From the NCBI GenBank assembly GCA_029974985.1, contig JARKQC010000183.1:123346-187345 (forward strand): a stretch of DNA of 64,000 bases. The letters run 5' to 3'. Numbering within the stretch: position 1 is the stretch's first letter; each line of letters starts with the position of its first letter. The DNA comes from Bacteroidota bacterium. GTDB taxonomy: Bacteria > Bacteroidota > Ignavibacteria > Kapaibacteriales > UBA2268. The notes beneath the pieces were generated by a model. That model ran no database searches. It was given only the letters and a program-made list of their open reading frames with translations, and was not told where the DNA came from. This document shows, piece by piece, positions 38,328 to 47,526 of the stretch. A program made the translations under genes and the position numbers.

Positions 38328-38942
38328 ATGAAATTATCAGAATTAGATTGTACTACAATTATTACCGATGAACGAAAAGAAAAATTAATCTCGGTGCTAT
38401 CAAAACGACAATTAGATTTGGTCGTTGTGCTCGAAAACATTTATGACCCGCATAATCTATCTGCTTGCTTGCGTTCTTGCGATGCAGTTGGAATTATGGA
38501 AGTATGTTTAATTTATGACGGTACGCAAAGTTTTCCTAAATTAGCAGAAAAAAGTTCGGCAAGTGCGCGTAAATGGCTTGATTATAAGAGGTTTCGTTCT
38601 GTAGAAGAGTGTTTTTCTTATTTACGAAATAAAAATATGAAGATTTATACTACTCATTTAGCAAGTGATTCTAAATCTTTATACGACATTAACTTTATCG
38701 AACCAACAGCAATAGTTTTTGGAAATGAACACGCGGGAGTTTCGGAAAAAGCACTCGAATTAGCAGACGGGAATTTTTTAATTCCGCAAGTTGGAATGAT
38801 ACAGAGTTTAAATATATCTGTTGCTTGTGCAGTGAGCGTTTACGAGGCATTTAGACAGAGACAAAATTTTGGAATGTATGAAAAATCTGTATTGAGCGAC
38901 ATAGAATTTAACGAAAAATTAAAAGATTGGGCAAAAAGGTAA
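38328..38942 (+). CDS. TrmH-family (SpoU) tRNA/rRNA 2'-O-methyltransferase
   Basis: This 204-residue SPOUT methyltransferase has motif 1 as LENIYDPHNLSACLRSCDA, motif 2 as FGNEHAGVS and motif 3 as QSLNISVACAVSVYEAFRQR. These supply the knotted SAM site and the catalytic arginine. The length and lack of an L30e-like N-terminal domain fit TrmH, which makes Gm18 in tRNA, rather than RlmB. The target is thus probably position 18 of tRNA, though specificity cannot be proven. It begins 3 nt after the VWA gene and the adaptor gene follows after 21 nt, so it sits mid-operon between envelope genes. Confidence 0.87.
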   Translation: MKLSELDCTTIITDERKEKLISVLSKRQLDLVVVLENIYDPHNLSACLRSCDAVGIMEVCLIYDGTQSFPKLAEKSSASARKWLDYKRFRSVEECFSYLRNKNMKIYTTHLASDSKSLYDINFIEPTAIVFGNEHAGVSEKALELADGNFLIPQVGMIQSLNISVACAVSVYEAFRQRQNFGMYEKSVLSDIEFNEKLKDWAKR

Positions 38943-38963
38943 AAAAAAAAATAAATAATAATT

Positions 38964-40229
38964 ATGAAAAAAAATATAATAATATCACTTGTAATATTAA
39001 TTGCATTAATTGCGAGTTATTTTTTATTTTTTGAAAAAAAAGTAGATGATAACTATATTTTTATAAAGCCGAGCTATGGCGAATTTCGTTCAGTTGTTAA
39101 TAATACGGGTGAGGTAAGAGCAAAAAATAGTATTGATATACGTGGGCCGAGTAATGCTCGAAATATTGGCGTTTGGCAGATGAAAATTACAAATATTGTC
39201 GAAGAAGGTAAGCTAGTAAAAGAGGGCGATTTCGTTGCAGAATTAGATAAATCCGAAGTAATGCAAAAAATTAAGGATATTCAGCTAAATATTCAGAAAT
39301 TTGAATCTCAATTAACAGAAGCAAAGCTCGATAGTTCTCTTACTTTATCGCAGGCTCGTGATGAATTAGAAAATATAAATTTTAATCTTAAAGAAAAGAA
39401 ATTACAAATTGAGCAGTCGAAATACGAAGCACCTTCTGTGATTAGGCAAGTTGAATTGGATTACGAAAGGACTGAGCGTAGTTATGAGCAGTCTAAGAAA
39501 AATTATGCTACAAAAGTAAAGCAAGCCATTACAAAAATCAATATCATAAATACTGATATGATGAAAGAGCAACAAAAACTCGATATTTATATGGAAACTC
39601 TTGGTCAATTTACGATATTAGCACCTGCCGAAGGAATGGTAATCTATGCTCGCGAGTGGAATGGCAGACGAAAAGTAGTTGGTTCGACAATAGATGCCTG
39701 GAACCCAATCGTAGCCACATTACCCGATTTATCATCTATGGAATCAGTAACTTATGTAAATGAAATTGATATACAAAAAATTAAATTACAACAACAAGTA
39801 AAAATTTCGCTCGACGCAAATCCCGATAAAAAGTTTACGGGTGAGGTGATAAAGGTTGCAAATATCGGTGAGCAACAAAAAAGTTCTAACGCGAAGGTTT
39901 TCGAAGTAGTAATAAAGATTAATGAAAAAGATACAACACTACTTCCTTCGATGACAACGGGAAATGAAATTTTAATTTCATCAATTCCCAATGTACTATA
40001 TATTCCATTGGAATGCTTACATACTATTGAAAAAGATAATAAAAAATCATATTTTGTATATGTAAAATCGGGTTCTTCTTTTGAGAAAAAAACTGTTGAA
40101 ATTGGCGATATGAATGACAATGAGGTAATAATCAAAAAAGGACTTAAAAAAAGTGATGAAATTATGCTCTCACAACCTAAAGATTTAAGTAAAAATTCAA
40201 TTTCATCAAATAATAAAGAAATAAATTAA
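38964..40229 (+). CDS. HlyD/MacA-type periplasmic adaptor subunit
   Basis: This 421-residue membrane-fusion protein has one N-terminal membrane helix (about 4-23), a barrel-sandwich half near 35-90, and a long coiled-coil hairpin (about 95-205). The second lipoyl half follows (ILAPAEGMVIYAREWNGRR), then beta-barrel domains. It should bridge the inner-membrane permease encoded next to an outer-membrane channel, as MacA does for MacB. Stop and start overlap with the permease gene (TAATG), so the two are translationally coupled. No TolC-like gene is near. The cargo, whether drug, lipid or peptide, is unknown. Confidence 0.87.
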   Translation: MKKNIIISLVILIALIASYFLFFEKKVDDNYIFIKPSYGEFRSVVNNTGEVRAKNSIDIRGPSNARNIGVWQMKITNIVEEGKLVKEGDFVAELDKSEVMQKIKDIQLNIQKFESQLTEAKLDSSLTLSQARDELENINFNLKEKKLQIEQSKYEAPSVIRQVELDYERTERSYEQSKKNYATKVKQAITKINIINTDMMKEQQKLDIYMETLGQFTILAPAEGMVIYAREWNGRRKVVGSTIDAWNPIVATLPDLSSMESVTYVNEIDIQKIKLQQQVKISLDANPDKKFTGEVIKVANIGEQQKSSNAKVFEVVIKINEKDTTLLPSMTTGNEILISSIPNVLYIPLECLHTIEKDNKKSYFVYVKSGSSFEKKTVEIGDMNDNEVIIKKGLKKSDEIMLSQPKDLSKNSISSNNKEIN

Positions 40230-41566
40230 TGTTTTCGGGTTTTACATATAATTTTAAAATAGCTTGGGAGGCTATCATACAGAATAAAATGCGTTCTGTA
40301 CTAACATCTTTAGGTATTATTTTTGGAGTTGCATCGGTAATTGCAATGCTTGCGATTGGTAATGGTGCTCAAAATGCAATTCTTGAAAAAATGAGACTAC
40401 TCGGCACAAATAATATTATCATCAAGCCACTCGATGCAAAAAAAATGAAAGAACTGAAAGAAGAAAACGAAGAAAATAATAATGGTGCGAAAGAAAAAAA
40501 TACTAATAAATTCTCGCCCGGGCTTACTCTACTTGATATGAGTGCAATAGCGAAAATTTTACCTACTGTCGAGAGCGTTTCGCCAGAAGTAATTATCGAA
40601 ACAAAAGCTGTAAACGGCATTTTTCAAAAGGATATTTCATTAGTTGGAATAAATAATTCTTATTTTAGAGTAAATAATTTTGAATTGAAAGAAGGTACAA
40701 ATTTTACTGAATATAGTTTTCGTGATGCGGAAAGTGTTTGTATTCTCGGTTCGAATATCAAAAGTAAACTTTTTCCTACTGAAAACGCAATAGGAAAAAG
40801 TATAAAATGCGGCGATTATTGGCTGCGGGTTATTGGAGTTTTAAACGAAAAATTAATTTCCAAAGATAATATTCAAAATTTAGGAATTAGAGATTTTAAT
40901 TTGGATATTTACGTGCCTTTACAAACATTACTAACAAGAGTAAATAATCGTTCCATAGTTACAAAATCATCTTTGCAAAGGGATTATGAAGAGGATTCTA
41001 ATAAAAATGAAAATATAAATCAATTAGATAAAATTACTGTAACATTTTCAAAAAGTGAAGATATATCAAAATCAGTTGAAATCATAGATCGTCTTTTAGA
41101 GCGTCGGCATAATACAGTGAAAGACTACGAAATCATTGTTCCCGAATTATTACTTCAGCAAGAGCAAAGTACAAAACGAATATTTAATATTGTTCTCGGT
41201 GCAATAGCCTCGATTTCGCTAATTGTTGGCGGAATAGGAATTATGAATATTATGCTTGCCTCTGTTCTCGAGCGAACAAAAGAAATTGGCATTCGAAAAG
41301 CAGTTGGTGCAAAACGAAAAGATATATTATTACAATTTTTAAGCGAAGCCGTTGCAATTTCCTTAAGTGGAGGTATAATTGGTATAATACTTGGTATTTC
41401 AACAAGTTATGCAATAGAAAACCTTACAGACATAAGAACAATTGTTACTTATTATTCTGTTATAATATCATTTTTAGTATCAATTTCCATCGGTTTAATT
41501 TTTGGAATAGCTCCCGCTCGTCGAGCCTCGATGGAGGATACTATCGAATTACTACGTTATGAATAG
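40229..41566 (+). CDS. MacB-type ABC transporter permease (FtsX family)
   Basis: This 445-residue permease has TM1 at about 20-45, a large periplasmic MacB_PCD domain (about 50-320), and three C-terminal helices. The strongest FtsX signature is the GIGIMNIMLASVLERTKEIG run followed by RKAVGAKRKDI. It acts with the adjacent adaptor as a mechanotransmission exporter. MacB itself carries an N-terminal ATPase, which is absent here, so a separate LolD-like ATPase must be supplied from elsewhere. No ATPase gene flanks the pair. The periplasmic domain has a Lys/Glu/Asn-rich insert around residues 70-95. Confidence 0.88.
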   Translation: MFSGFTYNFKIAWEAIIQNKMRSVLTSLGIIFGVASVIAMLAIGNGAQNAILEKMRLLGTNNIIIKPLDAKKMKELKEENEENNNGAKEKNTNKFSPGLTLLDMSAIAKILPTVESVSPEVIIETKAVNGIFQKDISLVGINNSYFRVNNFELKEGTNFTEYSFRDAESVCILGSNIKSKLFPTENAIGKSIKCGDYWLRVIGVLNEKLISKDNIQNLGIRDFNLDIYVPLQTLLTRVNNRSIVTKSSLQRDYEEDSNKNENINQLDKITVTFSKSEDISKSVEIIDRLLERRHNTVKDYEIIVPELLLQQEQSTKRIFNIVLGAIASISLIVGGIGIMNIMLASVLERTKEIGIRKAVGAKRKDILLQFLSEAVAISLSGGIIGIILGISTSYAIENLTDIRTIVTYYSVIISFLVSISIGLIFGIAPARRASMEDTIELLRYE

Positions 41567-41639
41567 CACAGTCTTATATTTTTTGTCATTTTAATCGAAA
41601 TAAAAAATAACTTTGACCTCACCTCGCCTCTCTAAAAAG

Positions 41640-41695
41640 GAGGTATTGGGAATTTACGCGGAAAAGCAAGAATACTTGTTCAACCAACTATATTT
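41640..41695 (-). repeat. Dispersed intergenic repeat, copy D
   Basis: GAAAAGCAAGAATACTTGTT at 41661-41680 matches the AAGCAAGAATGCTTG core, and CAACCAACTAT matches the flank of copy C read on the other strand. Confidence 0.45.
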
Positions 41696-41827
41696 TTGAT
41701 TATAAGAAGGCAAGAGATAATTATCTGCCCTAATTAGTAGTAAATTTATTTAAAATAGTTTTATAATTTTTTAGTCAAATAAAAAAAAATAAATTTTACA
41801 AAAACTGAAATATTTGAATTATTTTGT

Positions 41828-41835
41828 TAAATTTG
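41828..41835 (+). promoter_or_regulatory. TAnnTTTG-type -7 box candidate for the LamG-domain gene
   Basis: TAAATTTG lies about 45 nt before the ATG at 41881. A TTTG 11 nt upstream is too close to be a standard -33 box. Confidence 0.3.
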
Positions 41836-41880
41836 TAAAAATAATATTTTGTAAGTTGTTGTATTTTTTTGGAGGCTAAA

Positions 41881-42897
41881 ATGAATATTAGAATATTAGT
41901 ATTAATTTTTATTCTCTTACCCATAATTTCTTTTTCACAAGAACAAGGTTTTTCAGAAGAAGGTTCTTTCTTTTTCGATGGTATAGATGATATGATTATT
42001 GTTCCCGATAATCAAAGTTTAAACACTCCTTCTATGACAATTTCTTTTGATTTTAAATTATTAGAAGGTAAATCTTTAAAATCGGGTAATAATAAAACTC
42101 GACAATTTATGATTTTCAAAAAAAATCCAATGGAGTATTTTAACGAAGGTATCACGATATATTATGATGAAGATAGCGAAAACATTATAGCAACCGTAAG
42201 TAATATCGAAAAAAAGCAAGTTTATGCTTACAGCCCAAAGCATTCGATTAACAAAAATGAGTGGTATAGCGTCGTAGTGTCTTCCGATAGCAATAGAATA
42301 TCGTTATATTTGGATAGTGTTGCACAAAAATCTAATCCTACGGGATTTCCTCTATATTTTGATAAAGAGCCATTATTAATAGGTGGGCGTAGCAATGTAA
42401 TTCTTGAAAGTGAAAAATATGGAGGTATGTTTTGTGGTGAATTAAGAAATATTAAAATTTATAATAAATCTATTGATGAAATAGGAATAGATTATTTTTT
42501 ATCTAATGATAGTAGTTTAGATACACTTTTAATATTAGAATTTAAAAACAATGAAACAAATGGTATTGTTTTTGATAAGTTAGATAATAATAATGGAGTA
42601 TTTGTTAAAGGGCGTCCAACTACTGAAGAAATTAAAAAAAACGATTATGTAAGGATATCTCCTAATCCAACGAAAGGTAAGACCGAGGTGATTTTTACAT
42701 TACAAGTTAATTCTGATGTTAAAATAGTAGTTAGAAACATTGCTGGTGAAAAAGTATTAGAAATTTTTCAAGGTGTTTTGAAAAAAGGTGAACATAGAAT
42801 TAGTTTCTATACTGAAACTTTAGTTTCTGGCTATTATGTGTGTTATGTTGAGACTCCCGGGCTTATTCGTCCTGCAACATTTATTGTGAATAAATAA
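41881..42897 (+). CDS. Secreted LamG-like domain protein with T9SS sorting domain
   Basis: From the ATG at 41881, preceded by GGAGG at 41871-41875, the protein has 338 residues. It has a signal peptide (about 1-19, ending SFSQ), a concanavalin/LamG jelly-roll (about 28-205) with FDGIDDMIIVPD and an LLIGGR strand, and a C-terminal type A sorting domain from about 255. The sorting domain shows ISPNPTKGKTEV, a VRNIAGEKV strand and GYYVCYVE. T9SS cargo of this type is exported and usually attached to the cell surface. LamG folds often bind glycans, which fits the glycosyltransferase genes downstream, though no shared operon is proven. Confidence 0.85.
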   Translation: MNIRILVLIFILLPIISFSQEQGFSEEGSFFFDGIDDMIIVPDNQSLNTPSMTISFDFKLLEGKSLKSGNNKTRQFMIFKKNPMEYFNEGITIYYDEDSENIIATVSNIEKKQVYAYSPKHSINKNEWYSVVVSSDSNRISLYLDSVAQKSNPTGFPLYFDKEPLLIGGRSNVILESEKYGGMFCGELRNIKIYNKSIDEIGIDYFLSNDSSLDTLLILEFKNNETNGIVFDKLDNNNGVFVKGRPTTEEIKKNDYVRISPNPTKGKTEVIFTLQVNSDVKIVVRNIAGEKVLEIFQGVLKKGEHRISFYTETLVSGYYVCYVETPGLIRPATFIVNK

Positions 42898-42907
42898 TTT
42901 ATGAAAA

Positions 42908-44116
42908 TTGATACAATTTACAAAAGAAGAAATATTGCCAGATAGTATTACTGCTGACTATTTATTAAGTGAGCTAAAAGATATAGAGTTGTCTATTGTA
43001 ATACCATGTCTTAATGAGGAAGCGACTATTCATACTTGTGTATGGAAAGCACGCACTTTTATGTATGAATATAATATTTCGGGCGAGGTAATTGTTGCAG
43101 ATAACGGAAGTACGGATAAATCAATTGAACTTGCATTAGGGGCGGGCGCAAGAGTTGTTAATGCCGCAATAAAAGGTTATGGCTCTGCGCTTACAGCGGG
43201 AATTAATGCTTCTCGTGGACGGTATATCATAATGGCCGACGCTGATGATAGCTATGATTTCCTCACAATTTATCCTTTTGTTGAAAAATTAAGAGCAGGT
43301 AACGATTTTGTAATTGGCAATAGATTTCAAAAAGGAATTTCAAAAGATGCAATGCCTTTTTTACATAAATATTTGGGTAACCCTGTTTTATCTTTTATCG
43401 GCAAATCATTTTTTAAAAGTAAAATTGGTGATTTTCATTGCGGTTTACGCGGTTTTACTCGTAAAGCCTTTGATGAATTAGAAATGCAAACCTCAGGAAT
43501 GGAATTTGCAAGTGAAATGATTGTAAAAGCTACACTTAACAAAGCAAAAATTGCAGAAATACCTATTAAATTATATCCCGATGGTCGAAAAGGTAAATCG
43601 CACTTAAATACTTGGAGCGATGGCTGGCGACATTTAAGATTTTTACTACTTTATTCTCCGCGATGGCTATTTTTATATCCGGGCTTACTTATGATGTTAG
43701 TAAGTTCATTAATTACTGCTTGGTCTTTACCAAATCCAAAACAAACTCTTGATATTCATACAATATTATTTGCCATCGGTGGATTATTAATTGGTTTTCA
43801 AGCTGTATTTTTTGCAGTATTTACAAAATCATTTGCTGTTCACGAGAAACTTATGCAAAAAGAATCCCGAATTGATAAATTTCTCGATAAATTTTCACTT
43901 GAATTTTTATTGAAATTAGGTTTATTTCTTGTGGTTATTGGTTTAGCGGGTGGCGTATATTTAGTATATATTTGGCGTATAGGTACATTTTTTGAACTTG
44001 GTATTACTGTAACAATGCGTATTGCCTTGTTTTCATTTATATTTATGGTATTTGGCTTTCAAATTATTTTCTCATCATTCTTTTATAGTTATTTAAAACT
44101 TCAAGTGAGAAAATGA
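42908..44116 (+). CDS. Family 2 glycosyltransferase with C-terminal membrane helices
   Basis: This 402-residue GT-A enzyme of the dolichyl-phosphate mannosyltransferase-like type has a catalytic domain from about 25 to 260 with VIPCLNEE, the nucleotide-sugar motif VADNGSTD and the metal-binding ADADDSYDF. Four membrane helices follow. Enzymes of this kind load a sugar on a polyprenyl phosphate, which would supply a TMTC/GT-C-type enzyme such as the one at 29-31 kb; that link is inference. The frame starts with TTG because an upstream ATG at 42901 is out of frame by one base. The stop overlaps the next ATG (ATGA), so the two glycosyltransferases are coupled. Confidence 0.86.
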   Translation: MIQFTKEEILPDSITADYLLSELKDIELSIVIPCLNEEATIHTCVWKARTFMYEYNISGEVIVADNGSTDKSIELALGAGARVVNAAIKGYGSALTAGINASRGRYIIMADADDSYDFLTIYPFVEKLRAGNDFVIGNRFQKGISKDAMPFLHKYLGNPVLSFIGKSFFKSKIGDFHCGLRGFTRKAFDELEMQTSGMEFASEMIVKATLNKAKIAEIPIKLYPDGRKGKSHLNTWSDGWRHLRFLLLYSPRWLFLYPGLLMMLVSSLITAWSLPNPKQTLDIHTILFAIGGLLIGFQAVFFAVFTKSFAVHEKLMQKESRIDKFLDKFSLEFLLKLGLFLVVIGLAGGVYLVYIWRIGTFFELGITVTMRIALFSFIFMVFGFQIIFSSFFYSYLKLQVRK

Positions 44117-45249
44117 CAAAAATTCTTTTATCTACTCATTATTATAATACTCATCGCGGTGGTGTTGAAATCGTAGCTTTCAATATTGCAAAAAATTTAT
44201 TAAAATTTTGTGATTCATACCAAATTAATTGGGTCGCATCGAATTGCGATGAAATACCTCAAAATATTTCAAATATGAAGTATATTCCAATAAAATCAAC
44301 TAATTTTATTGAAAAAATATTGCCATTTCCATATCCTATACCTTATCTAAGCGGAATAAAAACGATATTTAAGCAAGTTAAAAAATCTAATATAATTCAT
44401 ATTCATGATTTTTTATATTTGCAAAATATAATTTCCTTTTTTTTTGCAAAATACCTTAAAAAAAAAATTATTATTACTCAGCATATTGGTTTTATTCCAT
44501 ATAAAAACTCATTTTTTAGATTTTTTCTAAATTTGCTTAATAAAACTCTTGGGCAATATATGTTATCGAAAGCTGATAGAACTATTTTTATTAGCCATCA
44601 AGTTCAAAAGTATTTTGAACAATTTTTAAAAATTAAAAATAATATTGAGTTTATTCCAAACGGATTAGATACAAGTATATATAAGGTTTACGATAATGAC
44701 AAAAAATTAGAATTAAAAGAAAAATATAATTTTAACGGTATAAATTTTTTATTTGTTGGGCGTTTTACAGAAAAAAAAGGATTATTTATAATTAAAGAGC
44801 TTGCAAAACATTTTAAGAATATTAATTTTATATTAGCTGGTTGGGGGTATATCAATCCGGACGATTGGAAATTAGCTAATATTCGAGTAATTTCAGGTTT
44901 ACAAGGTTGCGAAATTGCCGAATTATATAATATTTCTGATGCATTAATATTAGCAAGTTATGGTGAAGGATTCCCGCTTGTAGTTCAAGAAGCAATGGCT
45001 TGTGGATTAGGTGTTTTAGTATCTAATGAAATCATAAAAGGTTACCCCAAAATAGAAAATTTAATTTATGGAAAAATTTCAGGAAATATTAACGAGATAA
45101 ATCAATCTATCGAAACTCTAAATAAATTTTTAAACAATTATCAGCATTCAACTGCAAGAAGTATAGAATTATCAAATTTTGCAAAAGAAAATTGGGATTT
45201 TGATATAATAATCGAAAAATATTTAAACGTATTCAAAAGTCTCAGATAA
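44113..45249 (+). CDS. Family 4 glycosyltransferase
   Basis: This 378-residue GT-B enzyme has an N-terminal acceptor domain with HRGGVEI and a C-terminal donor domain with FVGRFTEKKGL and the E-x7-E motif in EGFPLVVQEAMACG. Such enzymes use NDP-sugars (often GDP-mannose or UDP-glucose) to build polysaccharides or glycolipids on the cytoplasmic face of the membrane. It overlaps the GT2 gene by 4 nt and is the last gene of that unit. Its sequence is very rich in Ile, Lys and Asn. The donor and acceptor sugars cannot be read from the sequence. Confidence 0.9.
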   Translation: MTKILLSTHYYNTHRGGVEIVAFNIAKNLLKFCDSYQINWVASNCDEIPQNISNMKYIPIKSTNFIEKILPFPYPIPYLSGIKTIFKQVKKSNIIHIHDFLYLQNIISFFFAKYLKKKIIITQHIGFIPYKNSFFRFFLNLLNKTLGQYMLSKADRTIFISHQVQKYFEQFLKIKNNIEFIPNGLDTSIYKVYDNDKKLELKEKYNFNGINFLFVGRFTEKKGLFIIKELAKHFKNINFILAGWGYINPDDWKLANIRVISGLQGCEIAELYNISDALILASYGEGFPLVVQEAMACGLGVLVSNEIIKGYPKIENLIYGKISGNINEINQSIETLNKFLNNYQHSTARSIELSNFAKENWDFDIIIEKYLNVFKSLR

Positions 45250-45369
45250 ATTATTAGATTAAAATTTTAAATAATTTATAAAATCATCATTATTTTTTAT
45301 TCATTGGTAATAATCAAAAAATATTAATATTTTTGTAATAAGATTTTAATATTAATATAAATTTATACT

Positions 45370-46920
45370 ATGAACACGAATTATCATAAAATTAAAAGCG
45401 CTTTAATATCTGTTTCGAATAAAAATGGAATTGTTGAATTTTGTTCTTCATTAAGTAAATTAGGGATAATAATATATTCAACTGGCGGAACTTATAATTT
45501 ATTAAAAGATAATAAAATTCCCGTTAAAAGTGTAAGCGAACTTACAAATTTCCCCGAAATTCTCGATGGCAGAGTTAAAACACTTCATCCAGCGATTCAC
45601 GGTGGATTGCTTGCTGATTTAGGCAATGCAGAGCATTTAAAGCAAATTAATGATTTAAAAATTAATTCAATAGATTTACTTGTAGTCAATTTATATCCGT
45701 TTGAAGAAACTTTAAAAAAGCAAAATTCAACGCATAGCGATTTAATCGAAAATATAGATATCGGAGGCCCCACGATGCTTCGAGCCGCCGCTAAAAATTA
45801 TAAGTGGACTGCCCCAATTATAAATCCCGATAGATATTCAGAAATTATTGAGATTTTAAATAATAATGATTGCACTATTCCAATAGAATATAGGGCTCTG
45901 CTTGCTGGCGAGGTATTTCAATTTACCTCATATTATGATTCGCTTATCTCAAATTATTTCAATACTTATAATAATATTGAACAAAATAGTAAATTTACTA
46001 TTCCACTAAATAAAGAATATGATTTACGATATGGCGAAAATCCTCATCAAAAAGCCTCTTTATATGGAGATTTCTCTCTTTTATTCGAGAAAATTCACGG
46101 CAAGGAATTATCTTATAATAATATTATTGATATAAATGCGGCAACTCAATTAATTCTCGAATTTGATAAATCTACTTTGGCAATTATCAAGCATACCAAC
46201 CCTTGTGGAGTTGCAAGTGATGACGATTTAATTAAAGCTTGGGATAAAGCTTTCGCTACTGATACCGTTTCGCCATTTGGTGGAATTGTGATAGCAAATC
46301 GAAAAATCAATGCTGATTTCGCCAAGCATATTCATGATATATTTTTAGAGCTTATCATAGCACCTGATTACACACCTGAAGCTTTAGAAATTTTAAAGAA
46401 GAAAAAAGATAGAAGATTAATAAAAATTGATATTAATAAATTAAAAAATGTTATAAAAACTGATATTCGTTCAGTAGCAGGCGGCTTTTTAATTCAATCA
46501 AGTGATAGTAAATTGCTCGATGAATCAAATATGAAAGTCCTTACTAATAAAAAGCCGAATGATGACGAATTAGAGGCTTTACTTTTTGCTTGGAAAGTTT
46601 GCAAGCACGTCAAATCTAATGCTATTGTTTACACTAATAAAGATAGGACTTTAGCAATCGGAGCTGGGCAAATGTCGAGAGTTGATTCTTCGAGAATTGC
46701 TGTCGAGAAAGCTAAACTTATGGGATTAGATTTAAAAAATAGTGTTGTCGCATCCGATGCTTTTTTCCCTTTTGCAGATGGATTGATACAAGCAGTAGAA
46801 GCAGGCGCCTGTGCAGTAATCCAGCCGGGTGGTTCTATGCGAGACGAAGAAGTAATCAAAGCGGCAAATGATTATAATATTTCTATGATTTTTACTAATA
46901 TGAGGCATTTTAGACATTAA
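45370..46920 (+). CDS. purH: Bifunctional AICAR formyltransferase/IMP cyclohydrolase
   Basis: PurH catalyses the last two steps of purine synthesis. The 516-residue protein has the cyclohydrolase domain first (SVSNKNGIVEF, STGGTYNLL, DGRVKTLHP) and then the formyltransferase domain. The latter shows LRYGENPHQKASLYG, the catalytic IKHTNPCGVA, and DAFFPFADGL with the C-terminal MRHFRH. All segments are intact and the length is normal. It heads a very tight cluster: the CheR-like gene begins 1 nt after its stop. No other purine gene is adjacent. Confidence 0.98.
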   Translation: MNTNYHKIKSALISVSNKNGIVEFCSSLSKLGIIIYSTGGTYNLLKDNKIPVKSVSELTNFPEILDGRVKTLHPAIHGGLLADLGNAEHLKQINDLKINSIDLLVVNLYPFEETLKKQNSTHSDLIENIDIGGPTMLRAAAKNYKWTAPIINPDRYSEIIEILNNNDCTIPIEYRALLAGEVFQFTSYYDSLISNYFNTYNNIEQNSKFTIPLNKEYDLRYGENPHQKASLYGDFSLLFEKIHGKELSYNNIIDINAATQLILEFDKSTLAIIKHTNPCGVASDDDLIKAWDKAFATDTVSPFGGIVIANRKINADFAKHIHDIFLELIIAPDYTPEALEILKKKKDRRLIKIDINKLKNVIKTDIRSVAGGFLIQSSDSKLLDESNMKVLTNKKPNDDELEALLFAWKVCKHVKSNAIVYTNKDRTLAIGAGQMSRVDSSRIAVEKAKLMGLDLKNSVVASDAFFPFADGLIQAVEAGACAVIQPGGSMRDEEVIKAANDYNISMIFTNMRHFRH

Positions 46921-46921
46921 T

Positions 46922-47524
46922 ATGGCATTTACATTTTTTTTTAGAGATCGTCATACATTAGAATTGGTCGGAAAATTAACACAAGAATTTACAAAAGGCT
47001 TTAGCAAGATTAAAGTTTGGAACGCGGGTTCAGCAATGGGACCAGAGCCTTATACTTTTGCTATTATTTTATCCGAACTTCTCGGACCTTATGATTATAA
47101 AAAAGTTTCGATATCAGCTTCGGATATTGATGATAGAGATATGTATGGCAAAATCATCAATGAAGCAATATATCCTTTAAACGAACTCGAAAGAATGCCT
47201 GAAGGTATTCTTGAGAAATATTTTGAAAAAACAGACGATCCTAATCGTTTTAGAATAGTTGATTCTATTAGAAAATCAATGACTTTTACAAAGCACGATT
47301 TACTTACTTTAAAGCCTTTTGATACTAATTTTCACGTTGTAATTTGCAAGAATGTTCTTTTACATTTTCACTATGAGCAGAGAATAGAAGTAATTAAGAT
47401 GTTTCATCATTGTTTGGAACCGGGTGGTTTTTTAGTTAATGAACAAACTCAACAGATGCCAGCTGAATGTGCGCATCTATTTGAAAAAGCTGTACCCGAT
47501 GCAAATATTTATAGAAAGATTTAA
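46922..47524 (+). CDS. CheR-like SAM-dependent methyltransferase domain protein
   Basis: This 200-residue protein matches the C-terminal catalytic domain of CheR protein-glutamate methyltransferases. It has TFFFRDRHTLELV at the start, KVWNAGSAMGPEPYTFA as the SAM motif, SASDIDDRDM, AIYPLNELERMP and CKNVLLHFHYEQR. The helical CheR N-terminal domain is missing, and the motif normally written C..GEEPYS is S..GPEPYT here, so it is divergent. It may methylate the receptor at 20.6 kb or act elsewhere. It lies between purH and a beta-lactamase-fold gene with gaps of 1 and 2 nt, so it is made together with a purine enzyme. Confidence 0.8.
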   Translation: MAFTFFFRDRHTLELVGKLTQEFTKGFSKIKVWNAGSAMGPEPYTFAIILSELLGPYDYKKVSISASDIDDRDMYGKIINEAIYPLNELERMPEGILEKYFEKTDDPNRFRIVDSIRKSMTFTKHDLLTLKPFDTNFHVVICKNVLLHFHYEQRIEVIKMFHHCLEPGGFLVNEQTQQMPAECAHLFEKAVPDANIYRKI

Positions 47525-47526
47525 TT

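Larger units (their letters stand above)
41567..41880. other. Intergenic region with repeat debris
   Basis: About 310 bases contain a CCTC...GAGG hairpin-like stretch (41617-41645), a copy of the dispersed repeat core, and a TAAATTTG promoter-like box. No gene is recognised. Confidence 0.5.
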
